From assembly GCF_000452705.1 (NCBI RefSeq), contig NZ_CP007014.1, positions 4,155,501 through 4,219,500 of the forward strand: 64,000 bases of DNA. The letters run 5' to 3'. The stretch is from Pseudomonas syringae CC1557 (GTDB taxonomy: Bacteria; Pseudomonadota; Gammaproteobacteria; Pseudomonadales; Pseudomonadaceae). The notes under the pieces were generated by a model that was given only the letters and a program-made list of their open reading frames with translations, was not told where the DNA came from and did no database searches. Every line of letters starts with the position of its first letter. Positions within the stretch are counted from its first letter, which is position 1. Shown piece after piece: positions 7,648-15,240 of the stretch. Made by a program: the position numbers and the translations under genes.

Positions 7648-8574
7648 ATGCGATTTACTCTCCGTCAACTTCAAGTGTTTGTCGCCGTTGCCCAGCAGGA
7701 AAGCGTCTCCAAAGCAGCGGTACTGCTTTCGCTTTCGCAGTCGGCGGCCAGTACCTCTATTACCGAGCTGGAACGCCAGTCGAGCTGCCAATTGTTCGAT
7801 CGCGCGGGCAAGCGGCTCAGCCTCAACGCAACCGGTCGGCAGCTATTGCCGCAAGCCGTTGCGCTGCTCGATCAGGCCAAGGAAATCGAAGACCTGCTCA
7901 ACGGCAAGTCCGGCTTCGGCTCGCTGGCGGTTGGCGCGACGCTGACCATCGGCAATTACCTGGCGACCCTGCTGATCGGTGGCTACATGCAGCGCCACCC
8001 GGAAAGCCAGGTCAAACTGCATGTCCAGAACACTGCGAACATCGTGCAGCAGGTGGCACACTACGAAATCGACCTGGGCCTGATCGAAGGCGATTGCAGC
8101 CACCCGGACATTGAAGTGCAGCCTTGGGTAAAGGATGAACTGGTAGTGTTCTGCGCGCCGCAACACTCCTTGGCACAGGGCGGTCAGGCATCGCTGGAGC
8201 AACTGACCCGTGAAGCCTGGATCTTGCGCGAGCAAGGCTCTGGTACAAGGCTGACGTTCGATCAGGCCATGCGTCATCATCGCAATGGATTGAATGTCCG
8301 ACTGGAGCTGGAACACACCGAAGCGATAAAGCGCGCGGTGGAGTCCGGGTTGGGGATTGGCTGCATTTCCAGACTGGCACTGCGCGACGCGTTTCGTCGT
8401 GGCAATCTGGTGGAACTGGCCACGCCAGAGCTGGACCTGGCGCGGCAGTTCTACTTTATCTGGCATAAACAGAAGTATCAGACCTCTGCCATGCGCGAGT
8501 TTCTCGACCTGTGTCGCGCCTTTACCGCCGGGGCCCAGCGCAGCGACGAAATAGTGCTGCCCAGCCTGTACTGA
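7648..8574 (+). CDS. finR: LysR-type regulator FinR
   Basis: This is a 308-residue LysR-type transcription factor. Residues 1-60 hold the winged helix-turn-helix (LRQLQVFVAVAQQESVSKAA, then SQSAASTSITELERQ), and the remainder is the periplasmic-binding-like effector domain (LAVGATLTIGNYLATLLIGGY, then GLGIGCISRLALRDAFRRG). Its divergent placement against fpr matches finR of P. putida and P. aeruginosa, the activator of fpr needed for oxidative-stress induction. Some databases group this protein with CysB- or CbbR-like regulators by similarity alone; the gene context makes FinR the best name. It converges on dgkA with only a six-base gap. Confidence 0.9.
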   Translation: MRFTLRQLQVFVAVAQQESVSKAAVLLSLSQSAASTSITELERQSSCQLFDRAGKRLSLNATGRQLLPQAVALLDQAKEIEDLLNGKSGFGSLAVGATLTIGNYLATLLIGGYMQRHPESQVKLHVQNTANIVQQVAHYEIDLGLIEGDCSHPDIEVQPWVKDELVVFCAPQHSLAQGGQASLEQLTREAWILREQGSGTRLTFDQAMRHHRNGLNVRLELEHTEAIKRAVESGLGIGCISRLALRDAFRRGNLVELATPELDLARQFYFIWHKQKYQTSAMREFLDLCRAFTAGAQRSDEIVLPSLY

Positions 8575-8580
8575 TCGGGC

Positions 8581-8946
8581 TTAACCCAGTAGCACGATGC
8601 CCCACACCAGCGCGATCATGCTCAGCGCGATGAATTGCGCGGCGCTGCCCATATCCTTGGCGTTCTTGGACAGTGGATGCAGGTCCAGGGAAATACGGTC
8701 GATGGCTGCCTCGACCGCAGAGTTGAGCAGCTCCACGATCAACGCCAGCAGGCACACTGCAACCAGCAAGGCGTGCTCGCCCTTGCTGACGTGCAGAAAG
8801 AACGAGAGCGGAACCAGCACGACATTGAGCAGCACCAACTGACGAAAGGCGGCCTCGCCTTTGAAGGCAGCGGACATACCATCAATAGAATAGCCAGCGG
8901 CGTTGAGAATACGTTTAAGGCCGGTTTGGCCTTTGAAGGGTGACAT
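8581..8946 (-). CDS. dgkA: Diacylglycerol kinase DgkA
   Basis: DgkA is the small integral-membrane kinase that phosphorylates diacylglycerol, recycling the by-product of osmoregulated glucan synthesis. The 121-residue protein has three membrane segments (LVLLNVVLVPLSFFLHV; ALLVAVCLLALIVELL; QFIALSMIALVWGIVLL) and the signature ELLNSAVEAAIDR, with Glu72 matching the catalytic residue of the E. coli enzyme. The conserved EAAFRQ lies at residues 31-36. The ATG at 8946 begins MSPFKGQTGLKRI, the normal N-terminus; a longer frame to 8997 is not family-like. It lies downstream of erdR in the same orientation, as in P. aeruginosa. Confidence 0.95.
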   Translation of the reverse strand: MSPFKGQTGLKRILNAAGYSIDGMSAAFKGEAAFRQLVLLNVVLVPLSFFLHVSKGEHALLVAVCLLALIVELLNSAVEAAIDRISLDLHPLSKNAKDMGSAAQFIALSMIALVWGIVLLG

Positions 8947-9042
8947 AGGGAACTGCCGTGCGAAAAAGATGAGGAAAACTAAGGCACTAAAGGTCAAAAA
9001 AGCGTGAATACCGTTTCATGACGTGCCTTTGCCTAACGTGCT

Positions 9043-9690
9043 TCAGTGGGACGAAATAGACTCAAGCTGTTGTAACAGCAACGCGGCCTGAGTACGCGTG
9101 CGCACCCCAAGCTTGCGGAAAATGGCCGTAACGTGGGCCTTGATAGTGGCTTCGGAGACACTGAGCTCGGAAGCAATCTGCTTGTTCAACAACCCCTCGC
9201 AGACCATGGTCAGCACCCGGAACTGCTGGGGCGTCAGACTGGCAAGCCCCGCACTGGCGGCTTTCGCCTCGTCCGAAACGCTGATCACCTCATTGACTTG
9301 CGGCGGCCACCAGACGCCGCCATCCAGCACGGTACGGACCGCCTGCTGAATAACTTCAAGCGAACTGGACTTGGGAATGAAGCCGCTGGCACCGAACTCA
9401 CGAGAGCGCACGACAATCGACGCTTCTTCCTGCGCCGAGACCATCACCACCGGTATTTGCGGATATTGCCCACGCAACAGTACCAACCCGGAAAAGCCGT
9501 AGGCACCCGGCATATTCAAGTCCAGCAGCACCAGATCCCAGTCGGATTTTTCGTCCAGACGCGATTCCAGCTGCGCAATGCTCTCTGCCTCGACCAGCCG
9601 TGCCGCAGGCCCCAGGCCGATGGTCAACGCCTGATGCAGCGCACTGCGAAACAGGGGATGATCATCGGCGATCAGGATGTCGTAGGTCAT
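9043..9690 (-). CDS. erdR: LuxR-family response regulator ErdR
   Basis: This 215-residue response regulator has a CheY-like receiver domain (IADDHPLFRSAL near the start, phospho-acceptor Asp57 in LVLLDLNMP, and the conserved Lys in GFIPKSSS), followed by a NarL/LuxR-type helix-turn-helix (LTPQQFRVLTMVCEGLLNKQ and ASELSVSEATIKAHVTAIF). In P. aeruginosa the homologous gene beside dgkA is erdR, part of the ethanol/acetate oxidation regulatory network that controls acetyl-CoA synthetase. The same neighbour supports that name here. No sensor kinase gene lies nearby, which is usual for erdR, whose partner is encoded elsewhere. Confidence 0.88.
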   Translation of the reverse strand: MTYDILIADDHPLFRSALHQALTIGLGPAARLVEAESIAQLESRLDEKSDWDLVLLDLNMPGAYGFSGLVLLRGQYPQIPVVMVSAQEEASIVVRSREFGASGFIPKSSSLEVIQQAVRTVLDGGVWWPPQVNEVISVSDEAKAASAGLASLTPQQFRVLTMVCEGLLNKQIASELSVSEATIKAHVTAIFRKLGVRTRTQAALLLQQLESISSH

Positions 9691-9899
9691 GTAATAATCC
9701 TGTTTTTATAGAGAGAGGCCGAAACAATCGGCCGCTCCAGGTCTGACAATTCGCACCGCGCCGATAATAAAAGGCAGCAAGCACAACGTCAGACCAGATG
9801 AATCGGCTTCCAGGCGGCGCCAAGCATGCCCAGCAACACCATGACGGTCAAGCGCGAACCACCATGGCCTGCAGACAGAGGCAGCAATTAGCCATATCT

Positions 9900-10610
9900 C
9901 TAAAGAAAAGCCTTCAAATGAGTGTGCGCCGCGTCGTTCGGGTCAACCGGGTTCTGAAATTTGGCGCCCAGGTAGTGCGCGCTGAACACATCCAGATACG
10001 CATCCAGTACGCCGCTGGCACTGCAATCATCAGCCAGCTCCAGGCACAGAGCGGCAACTTCTGCCGTGCAGAAGTGATCGTCACGCTTGGAACGACGCAG
10101 GCGATAACGCGAGATCTGCTCGGGCGCGAGGCTGAGCACCGGAAACCGTTCCAGGTACGGGCTTTTGCGGAACATCTTGCGCGCTTCATTCCAGGTCGCG
10201 TCCAGCAAGATGAATAAAGGACGCTTGCCGTGCTCGCGCGACACCTCGGTTACCACCCGCTCTTCGGCGACGAACTCGCCAGGGAAGACGATGTAGGGCT
10301 GCCATTGTGGATCATCCAGCAGGGCCAGCAGCCGCTCATCGACATCTACCCGCGACCAGCCGAACGCGTGCGTGTCTTCGATGACATCGGCAATGAGCCA
10401 ACCGGTGTTGGTCGGCTTTAACGGCTCGGTGTCATACATCAACAGGCACATGCCCGAATCAGCAGCGACCCTGGGACGCCACGCGCACAGACAATAGCTG
10501 GAAATGACCCGACAATCAGGGCAACGCGGCGCTCGCGAACCTCGTGCGGTGAAAGGCTTGATGGCGCGTGCGAGGCGTTCGTCGCGCAAACGGGAAACGG
10601 CGTGGCTCAT
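9900..10610 (-). CDS. DTW-domain tRNA-uridine aminocarboxypropyltransferase
   Basis: This 236-residue DTW-domain protein matches the TapT (YfiP) family, which transfers the 3-amino-3-carboxypropyl group of S-adenosylmethionine to uridine 47 of tRNA to make acp3U. The family signature D-x-T-W appears as DATW at residues 137-140 in LFILLDATWNEARKM. An N-terminal cysteine cluster (C30, C33, C40 and C42 in RCPDCRVISSYCLC) probably binds zinc. The ATG at 10610 begins MSHAVSRLRDERL; the 22-codon extension upstream is not conserved-looking. Two DTW paralogues exist in many bacteria, so I do not assign a gene symbol. It stands alone, divergent from the next gene. Confidence 0.85.
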   Translation of the reverse strand: MSHAVSRLRDERLARAIKPFTARGSRAPRCPDCRVISSYCLCAWRPRVAADSGMCLLMYDTEPLKPTNTGWLIADVIEDTHAFGWSRVDVDERLLALLDDPQWQPYIVFPGEFVAEERVVTEVSREHGKRPLFILLDATWNEARKMFRKSPYLERFPVLSLAPEQISRYRLRRSKRDDHFCTAEVAALCLELADDCSASGVLDAYLDVFSAHYLGAKFQNPVDPNDAAHTHLKAFL

Positions 10611-10805
10611 GGCAGGACACGCCGGCAGGGGAAATACATCGACACCACGAAGACTCGACAGCGATAAAGTGCGCACAGTTTATCAGAGCCCCTGCGCATC
10701 AGCCTGCTTTAGGACCGGTGTCTGTTCCCGTATCAGTGCAAGCCGTGTTGAAACAGGCGCAGCCACTTTTCGTACAGAGCCTAGGCCCGAGGAAGACTCC
10801 TGCTC

Positions 10806-10846
10806 TATACTGCTGCGCCATTACAGCCCGCGTTAGTGGCGGGCTG
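10806..10846 (+). promoter_or_regulatory. Possible -10 element and leader hairpin of the secreted-protein gene
   Basis: TATACT at 10806-10811 resembles a -10 hexamer, with no clear -35 in front of it. About 13 bases later, arms CAGCCCGC (10824-10831) and GCGGGCTG (10839-10846) form a perfect eight-pair stem in the predicted 5' leader. The gene begins at 10906. The remainder of the 295-base gap back to 10611 shows nothing else. Confidence 0.4.
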
Positions 10847-10905
10847 ACCGGAACGCACGTTGCAGTTGCTGGTCCAACGGCCAGCTACTTAATCAGGAGA
10901 GTTTA

Positions 10906-11322
10906 ATGCTGCGCCTTATCGCCCCTACCCTTACGTTGTTGCTCGTTGCTCCGCTGTGCGCCCAGGCGGCGTCTAAACAGGAGTTCGAACTCAGCAAGAT
11001 GCTGGAAAAAGTCGCGAAGGAAAGCAGTGTCGGAACCCCACGGGCGATCAACGAAGACATTCTGGATCAGGGCTATACCGTCAGCGGCAACGAGCTGATC
11101 AACCATCTCAGCGTGCGTGAAGGTCAGGCTCAGCAAATGCGCGCCAACCCTGATGTGATGCGCAATCAACTGGGCAACAGCGTTTGCCACAACAACGGCT
11201 TCCGTCAGTTGATGACCAAAGGCGCCGTACTCAAGTATCAGTTTACCGAGTACAAAACCAACCGCCCGGTCGCCACCCAGACCTTCCAGGCCTCGGACTG
11301 CACCGTAAAACCGAAGAAGTAA
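10906..11322 (+). CDS. Secreted PA3611-like (quorum-sensing-regulated virulence factor family) protein
   Basis: This 138-residue protein begins with a clear Sec signal peptide: MLRL, a hydrophobic core (IAPTLTLLLVAPL) and a likely signal peptidase I site after CAQA or CAQAA. The mature part is about 116 residues and rich in helix-forming stretches (EFELSKMLEKVAKES), with two cysteines (in NSVCHNN and SDCTVK) that could form a disulfide in the periplasm. The pattern and position relative to recX/recA match P. aeruginosa PA3611, whose structure is known and which is called a quorum-sensing-regulated virulence factor, though its mechanism is not known. AGGAGAG precedes the ATG. Homology is by recollection, so moderately confident. 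Confidence 0.7.
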   Translation: MLRLIAPTLTLLLVAPLCAQAASKQEFELSKMLEKVAKESSVGTPRAINEDILDQGYTVSGNELINHLSVREGQAQQMRANPDVMRNQLGNSVCHNNGFRQLMTKGAVLKYQFTEYKTNRPVATQTFQASDCTVKPKK

Positions 11323-11349
11323 GCCGCCCGGATACTTCATCATCTGCCA

Positions 11350-11370
11350 CGCGCCTGCCCTTCAGGCGCG
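11350..11370 (+). terminator. Hairpin after the secreted-protein gene
   Basis: Arms CGCGCCTG and CAGGCGCG enclose a five-base loop, 28 bases after the stop codon. The following sequence TTCGGCCTTT is only moderately T-rich, so termination is likely but not certain. Confidence 0.6.
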
Positions 11371-11506
11371 TTCGGCCTTTAGACATTCAGCAACTCATTA
11401 ACCTTGAAAACCCGCGGGTAACCGATAGCCTTTCTCTGCAAACCAGCACATCATCGAATCGACGCACCCTAGCGGGTCATTGATTTTGCAGGAGGAGAAA
11501 TCCTGA

Positions 11507-12604
11507 ATGCCGTATGTACCTGACGATCTTCTATCACGACATTTCCAGAGTAACGGCCTCGACCTGACCAGCAAGGTCGAAGAGCATATCCATCAGGTTG
11601 CCCCGGACACCCGCAACCTGCCGCTGTATCGCGACATGATCCTGACCGTGCTGCGCATGGCCCAGGACGACCGCAATCGCTGGGACGTCAAGATCACTTT
11701 GCAGACACTACGCGAGCTGGACAAGGCCTTTCGTGTACTGGAACGCTTCAAGGGACGCCGCAAAGTAACCGTGTTCGGCTCTGCTCGTACACCGGTGGAA
11801 CATCCGCTGTACGCGCAAGCCACAGAGCTGGGCGAGAAGCTGGCGCAGTCCGACATGATGGTCATCACTGGCGCAGGCGGCGGCATCATGGCAGCAGCGC
11901 ACGCCGGTGCCGGCCTGAAACACAGCCTTGGCTTCAATATCACCCTGCCCTTCGAGCAACATGCCAATCCGACTGTGGAGGGCACTGAAAACCTGCTGCC
12001 CTTCCATTTCTTCTTCACCCGCAAACTGTTCTTCGTCAAGGAAGCCGATGCGCTGGTGCTCTGCCCGGGCGGTTTCGGCACCCTGGATGAAGCGCTGGAA
12101 GTGCTGACCTTGATACAAACCGGCAAAAGCCCGTTGGTACCGGTTGTATTACTGGACACGGCGGGCGGCAGCTTCTGGCAAGGCGCCCTGGACTTCATCA
12201 AAAACCAGTTGCAGGAAAACCACTACATCCTGCCAGCTGACATGAAGCTCATGAGGCTGGTTTACAGCGCCGACGAAGCTGTGGAGGAGATCAATCAGTT
12301 TTACAACAACTTCCACTCCAGTCGCTGGCTAAAGAACAAGTTCGTGATCCGCATGCGTCATGCGCTGAGTGAGCAGGCATTGGCTCACCTGCAGGAAGCT
12401 TTCGCTGACCTGTGCATCAGTGAAAACTTTCATCAGCACAGTTATGAGGGCGAAGAGCACGATGAAGCGCAATTCAGTCACCTGACACGGCTTGCGTTCA
12501 CCTTTACAGGACGCAATCAGGGTCGGCTTAGGGAGTTGGTGGATTACATCAATCTGCAAGAAAACTGGGCAGACGCCTCAGTCAGGAGAAATACGGCGGT
12601 ATAA
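11507..12604 (+). CDS. LOG-family protein (nucleoside 5'-monophosphate nucleosidase-like)
   Basis: This 365-residue protein carries the LOG/lysine-decarboxylase-like Rossmann fold: VTVFGSART at 88-95, the glycine loop GAGGGIM at 122-128 and the hallmark PGGFGTLDE at 187-195, with the conserved TRK at 171-173. Proteins with these motifs cleave nucleoside monophosphates at the ribose-base bond; LOG enzymes of plants and bacteria thereby release cytokinin bases. This one has about 85 extra N-terminal residues and about 100 extra C-terminal residues compared with the roughly 190-residue LOG enzymes, so it is a longer bacterial subfamily of unproven substrate. AGGAGGAG precedes the ATG. Older annotations as lysine decarboxylase are probably wrong. 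Confidence 0.8.
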   Translation: MPYVPDDLLSRHFQSNGLDLTSKVEEHIHQVAPDTRNLPLYRDMILTVLRMAQDDRNRWDVKITLQTLRELDKAFRVLERFKGRRKVTVFGSARTPVEHPLYAQATELGEKLAQSDMMVITGAGGGIMAAAHAGAGLKHSLGFNITLPFEQHANPTVEGTENLLPFHFFFTRKLFFVKEADALVLCPGGFGTLDEALEVLTLIQTGKSPLVPVVLLDTAGGSFWQGALDFIKNQLQENHYILPADMKLMRLVYSADEAVEEINQFYNNFHSSRWLKNKFVIRMRHALSEQALAHLQEAFADLCISENFHQHSYEGEEHDEAQFSHLTRLAFTFTGRNQGRLRELVDYINLQENWADASVRRNTAV

Positions 12605-12630
12605 CAACCGCCAGTGAATCCACTCCGATA

Positions 12631-13101
12631 TCAATCGTCCCGGTGATTACGGCCGCTTAACAGGCGGCCGATCATATCCAGCGGATACCCTCGATAACTC
12701 AGAAATCGCCCCTGTCTGGCACGCTCCCGGGCATCAACCGGTAATGCGCCAGCGAACTTACGCTGCCAGATATCCTCAAGCTTCTCCTGCCAGTCGACCC
12801 CGCACTCCCTGAGCGCCTGCTCGATATCAGCTCGCTGCAGACCGCGCTGGCTCAGCTCTTCCCGGATACGAACAGGGCCATAGCCAGAGCGTGCACGGTA
12901 AGAAACAAAACTTTCAAGATAACGAGACTCAGAGAGCAAACCTTCCTCGACCAGACGGTCAAGAGCAGGTTCTATAAGCTCGGGGGGAGCGCCGCGCTGA
13001 CGCAACTTACGCGTCAGCTCGACACGACCATGCTCGCGGCGTGCGAGCAGGTCCATTGCAGTTCGCCGTATGGCGACGGGTGTATCGAGCACGGCAGCCA
13101 T
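12631..13101 (-). CDS. recX: Regulatory protein RecX
   Basis: RecX binds RecA filaments and limits their extension, damping recombination and the SOS response. This 156-residue protein shows the all-helical triple-repeat pattern of the family: a start [19 protein letters not shown], then [17 protein letters not shown] and [17 protein letters not shown], and a final repeat with [13 protein letters not shown]. It starts six bases after the recA stop in the same direction, so the two are co-transcribed, as in most gammaproteobacteria. Expression should follow recA and its LexA box. Its length is normal for Pseudomonas. Confidence 0.95.
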   Translation of the reverse strand: MAAVLDTPVAIRRTAMDLLARREHGRVELTRKLRQRGAPPELIEPALDRLVEEGLLSESRYLESFVSYRARSGYGPVRIREELSQRGLQRADIEQALRECGVDWQEKLEDIWQRKFAGALPVDARERARQGRFLSYRGYPLDMIGRLLSGRNHRDD

Positions 13102-13106
13102 GGCTA

Positions 13107-14171
13107 TCAGATATCGGCGTCTGCTTCAGCCACATCGTCGGCAACAACTGCTTCACGAGAGCCAACAGCCTTGGTGTCAACGCCAGGTGTTAGCAACTTG
13201 TCACGAATCTGCTTCTCAAGCGCCTTGCAGATTTCCGGGTTGTCCGCCAGGAACTTGGCCGAGTTGGCTTTACCCTGACCGATCTTGCTGCCCTGATAGC
13301 TGTACCAGGCGCCGGACTTCTCGACAAAGCCATGCAGAACGGCCAGGTCGACGATTTCGCCATTCAGGTAGATGCCCTTGCCATAAAGAATCTGGAACTC
13401 TGCCTGACGGAACGGCGGAGCGACCTTGTTCTTCACGACCTTGACGCGGGTTTCGCTGCCGACAACTTCGTCACCCTCTTTCACAGCACCGGTGCGACGA
13501 ATGTCCAGACGTACCGAAGCATAGAATTTCAGCGCGTTACCACCGGTGGTGGTTTCCGGGCTACCGAACATCACACCGATCTTCATGCGGATCTGGTTGA
13601 TGAAGATAACCAGGCAGTTGGCGTTCTTGATGTTACCGGTGATCTTGCGCAGCGCCTGCGACATCAGACGTGCCTGCAGGCCCACGTGCATGTCGCCCAT
13701 CTCGCCTTCGATCTCGGCCTTCGGTACCAGCGCGGCGACGGAGTCGACAACGATGACGTCGATGGCATTGGAACGCACCAGCATGTCGGTGATTTCCAAC
13801 GCTTGCTCGCCGGTATCCGGCTGCGAAACCAGCAGGTCGTCGACATTGACGCCCAGCTTGCCGGCGTATTCCGGATCAAGTGCGTGCTCGGCATCGACGA
13901 ATGCGCAGGTTGCGCCCATTTTCTGGGCTTGCGCGATGACCGACAGGGTCAGCGTGGTTTTACCGGAAGACTCTGGACCGTAAATTTCAACGATCCGGCC
14001 TTTTGGCAGACCGCCAATACCGAGTGCGATATCCAGACCCAGCGAACCGGTGGAGATGGCAGGGATAGCCTGGCGATCGTGGTCGCCCATGCGCATCACG
14101 GCACCTTTACCGAACTGACGCTCGATCTGACCCAAGGCCGCAGCCAAGGCTTTCTTCTTGTTGTCGTCCAT
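13107..14171 (-). CDS. recA: Recombinase RecA
   Basis: RecA forms helical filaments on single-stranded DNA, drives strand exchange and triggers LexA self-cleavage. The 354-residue protein has the Walker A motif GPESSGKT at residues 65-72, the Walker B region [16 protein letters not shown] ([17 protein letters not shown]), the L1/L2 DNA-binding loops (with [20 protein letters not shown] in L2) and the acidic C-terminal tail ending [10 protein letters not shown]. The ATG at 14171 begins [17 protein letters not shown], the standard start; a 15-codon upstream extension is not family-like. A LexA box lies 51 bases upstream. Confidence 0.99.
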
Positions 14172-14221
14172 TGAAGTCCTCACGTAATCAAATTCAATTA
14201 GGGCCTGGATGGCCACAACAC

Positions 14222-14237
14222 CTGTATAAGTAGACAG
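14222..14237 (-). promoter_or_regulatory. LexA (SOS) box of recA
   Basis: Reading toward recA the sequence is CTGTCTACTTATACAG, which fits the CTG-N10-CAG consensus and in fact CTGT-N8-ACAG perfectly. It lies 51-66 bases before the recA start, the usual position for repression by LexA and induction upon DNA damage. Confidence 0.9.
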
Positions 14238-14264
14238 TATTATTCCACAGCAATGCCCGCACGC

Positions 14265-14765
14265 CTACCCCTGTTTTGGCATTTCTCCACGAGCCAGCTT
14301 TATCAGCCCTTGCAGCGCGGTCTGTACGGTCTGTCGACGGACTTGACCGCGGTCGCCCTCGAACCAGTGGCGCTGCGCAATGAGCGTATCGCCGTCGCCC
14401 CAGCACAACCACACCGTTCCGACCGGCTTGTCGACCGAACCGCCGCCAGGCCCCGCCACACCGCTGACTGCAACAGCGAATCGCGCAGCACTTTCACGCT
14501 GGGCACCACGTACCATGGCTTCCACAACAGGCTGACTGACTGCCCCCACCTGTGCGAACAATGCTTCAGGCACACCCAGTTGCCGGGTCTTCTGCGCATT
14601 GGAGTACGTCACGTAACCCGCCTCGAACCAGGCGGAGCTGCCGCCGATGCGAGTAATGGCTTCGGCTATACCGCCGCCCGTGCAGGATTCGGCAGTGGTG
14701 ACCTGAGCGTTGATATCCTTGAGCAAGCCGCCGAGCGTATCGGCAAGCCAGGTTATTTCATCCAC
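14265..14765 (-). CDS. pncC: Nicotinamide-nucleotide amidohydrolase PncC
   Basis: PncC (the CinA C-terminal domain as a stand-alone protein) deamidates nicotinamide mononucleotide to nicotinic acid mononucleotide, feeding NAD recycling. The 166-residue protein shows the family blocks VTTAESCTGGGIAEAI near residues 22-37, GYVTYSNAQKTRQLGV, and AVSGVAGPGGGSVDKPVGTV with the conserved glycine-rich loop. There is no N-terminal MoCo-like CinA domain. The gene lies upstream of recA in the same orientation. recA has its own LexA-controlled promoter between them, so pncC is only loosely linked to SOS control. Confidence 0.93.
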   Translation of the reverse strand: MDEITWLADTLGGLLKDINAQVTTAESCTGGGIAEAITRIGGSSAWFEAGYVTYSNAQKTRQLGVPEALFAQVGAVSQPVVEAMVRGAQRESAARFAVAVSGVAGPGGGSVDKPVGTVWLCWGDGDTLIAQRHWFEGDRGQVRRQTVQTALQGLIKLARGEMPKQG

Positions 14766-14848
14766 GAGACAGTCCTGTTCAATTCATACAACCTTTTATA
14801 ACCGATTAAAGAAACAAAACGGCCGTAAGGCAGCCGCTCGTGACCTGT

Positions 14849-14980
14849 TCAATCATCAGTCGTTTTCTTGCGCTCGGGCTTTTTGACCGTTTCCACAGTG
14901 GTTTCTCTCGGCCTGTTTCGGGCCTCCTCCAAGGGAATGAAGCGCCCATTGACAGAGTCCCTCGCACGTTTGTTTTTCAT
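14849..14980 (-). CDS. Small basic protein of unknown function (43 aa)
   Basis: This is a 43-codon frame between pncC and mutS. It begins MKNKRARDSVNGRFIPLEE and ends KKPERKKTTDD, highly charged with 13 Lys or Arg and 9 acidic residues. A good ribosome binding site, AAGGAC, sits seven bases before the ATG. I do not recognise a family. No membrane segment, cysteine or enzyme motif is present, and the protein is probably disordered. Evidence for coding is the ribosome site, position in the region where P. aeruginosa also has a small hypothetical gene, and a protein-like composition. A false call remains possible because of its length. Confidence 0.6.
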   Translation of the reverse strand: MKNKRARDSVNGRFIPLEEARNRPRETTVETVKKPERKKTTDD

Positions 14981-15240
14981 ATAAAAGTCCTTTTTTATAG
15001 ATTGCCCTTCGTCGATCGAGTGGCAGCGCTGAGAGTCTATACGGCAAATCGGCCCTCATGGAGACCGGGAAACGCTTGGTCACCAATCAGCAGGACCACG
15101 TCGTAACTGCAGCGCATTGTCGTGCGTGATAACCTTGCGCCTATCGCACATACCCGGCAGACGCCCCTTGATTCACAGAGGTACAGCGCGTCACGCCCAG
15201 GGGTTGCCTCACTCCTCTCAAGAACTTGCCCAAGCCACTG

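Noticed and set aside
9691..9899. A short minus-strand reading frame downstream of the DTW gene, ending in a hydrophobic stretch (MVLLGMLGAAWKPIHLV)
   Set aside because: Only about 32 codons from a TTG or 17 from an ATG, with no ribosome site; it could be a peptide or gene remnant but cannot be supported.
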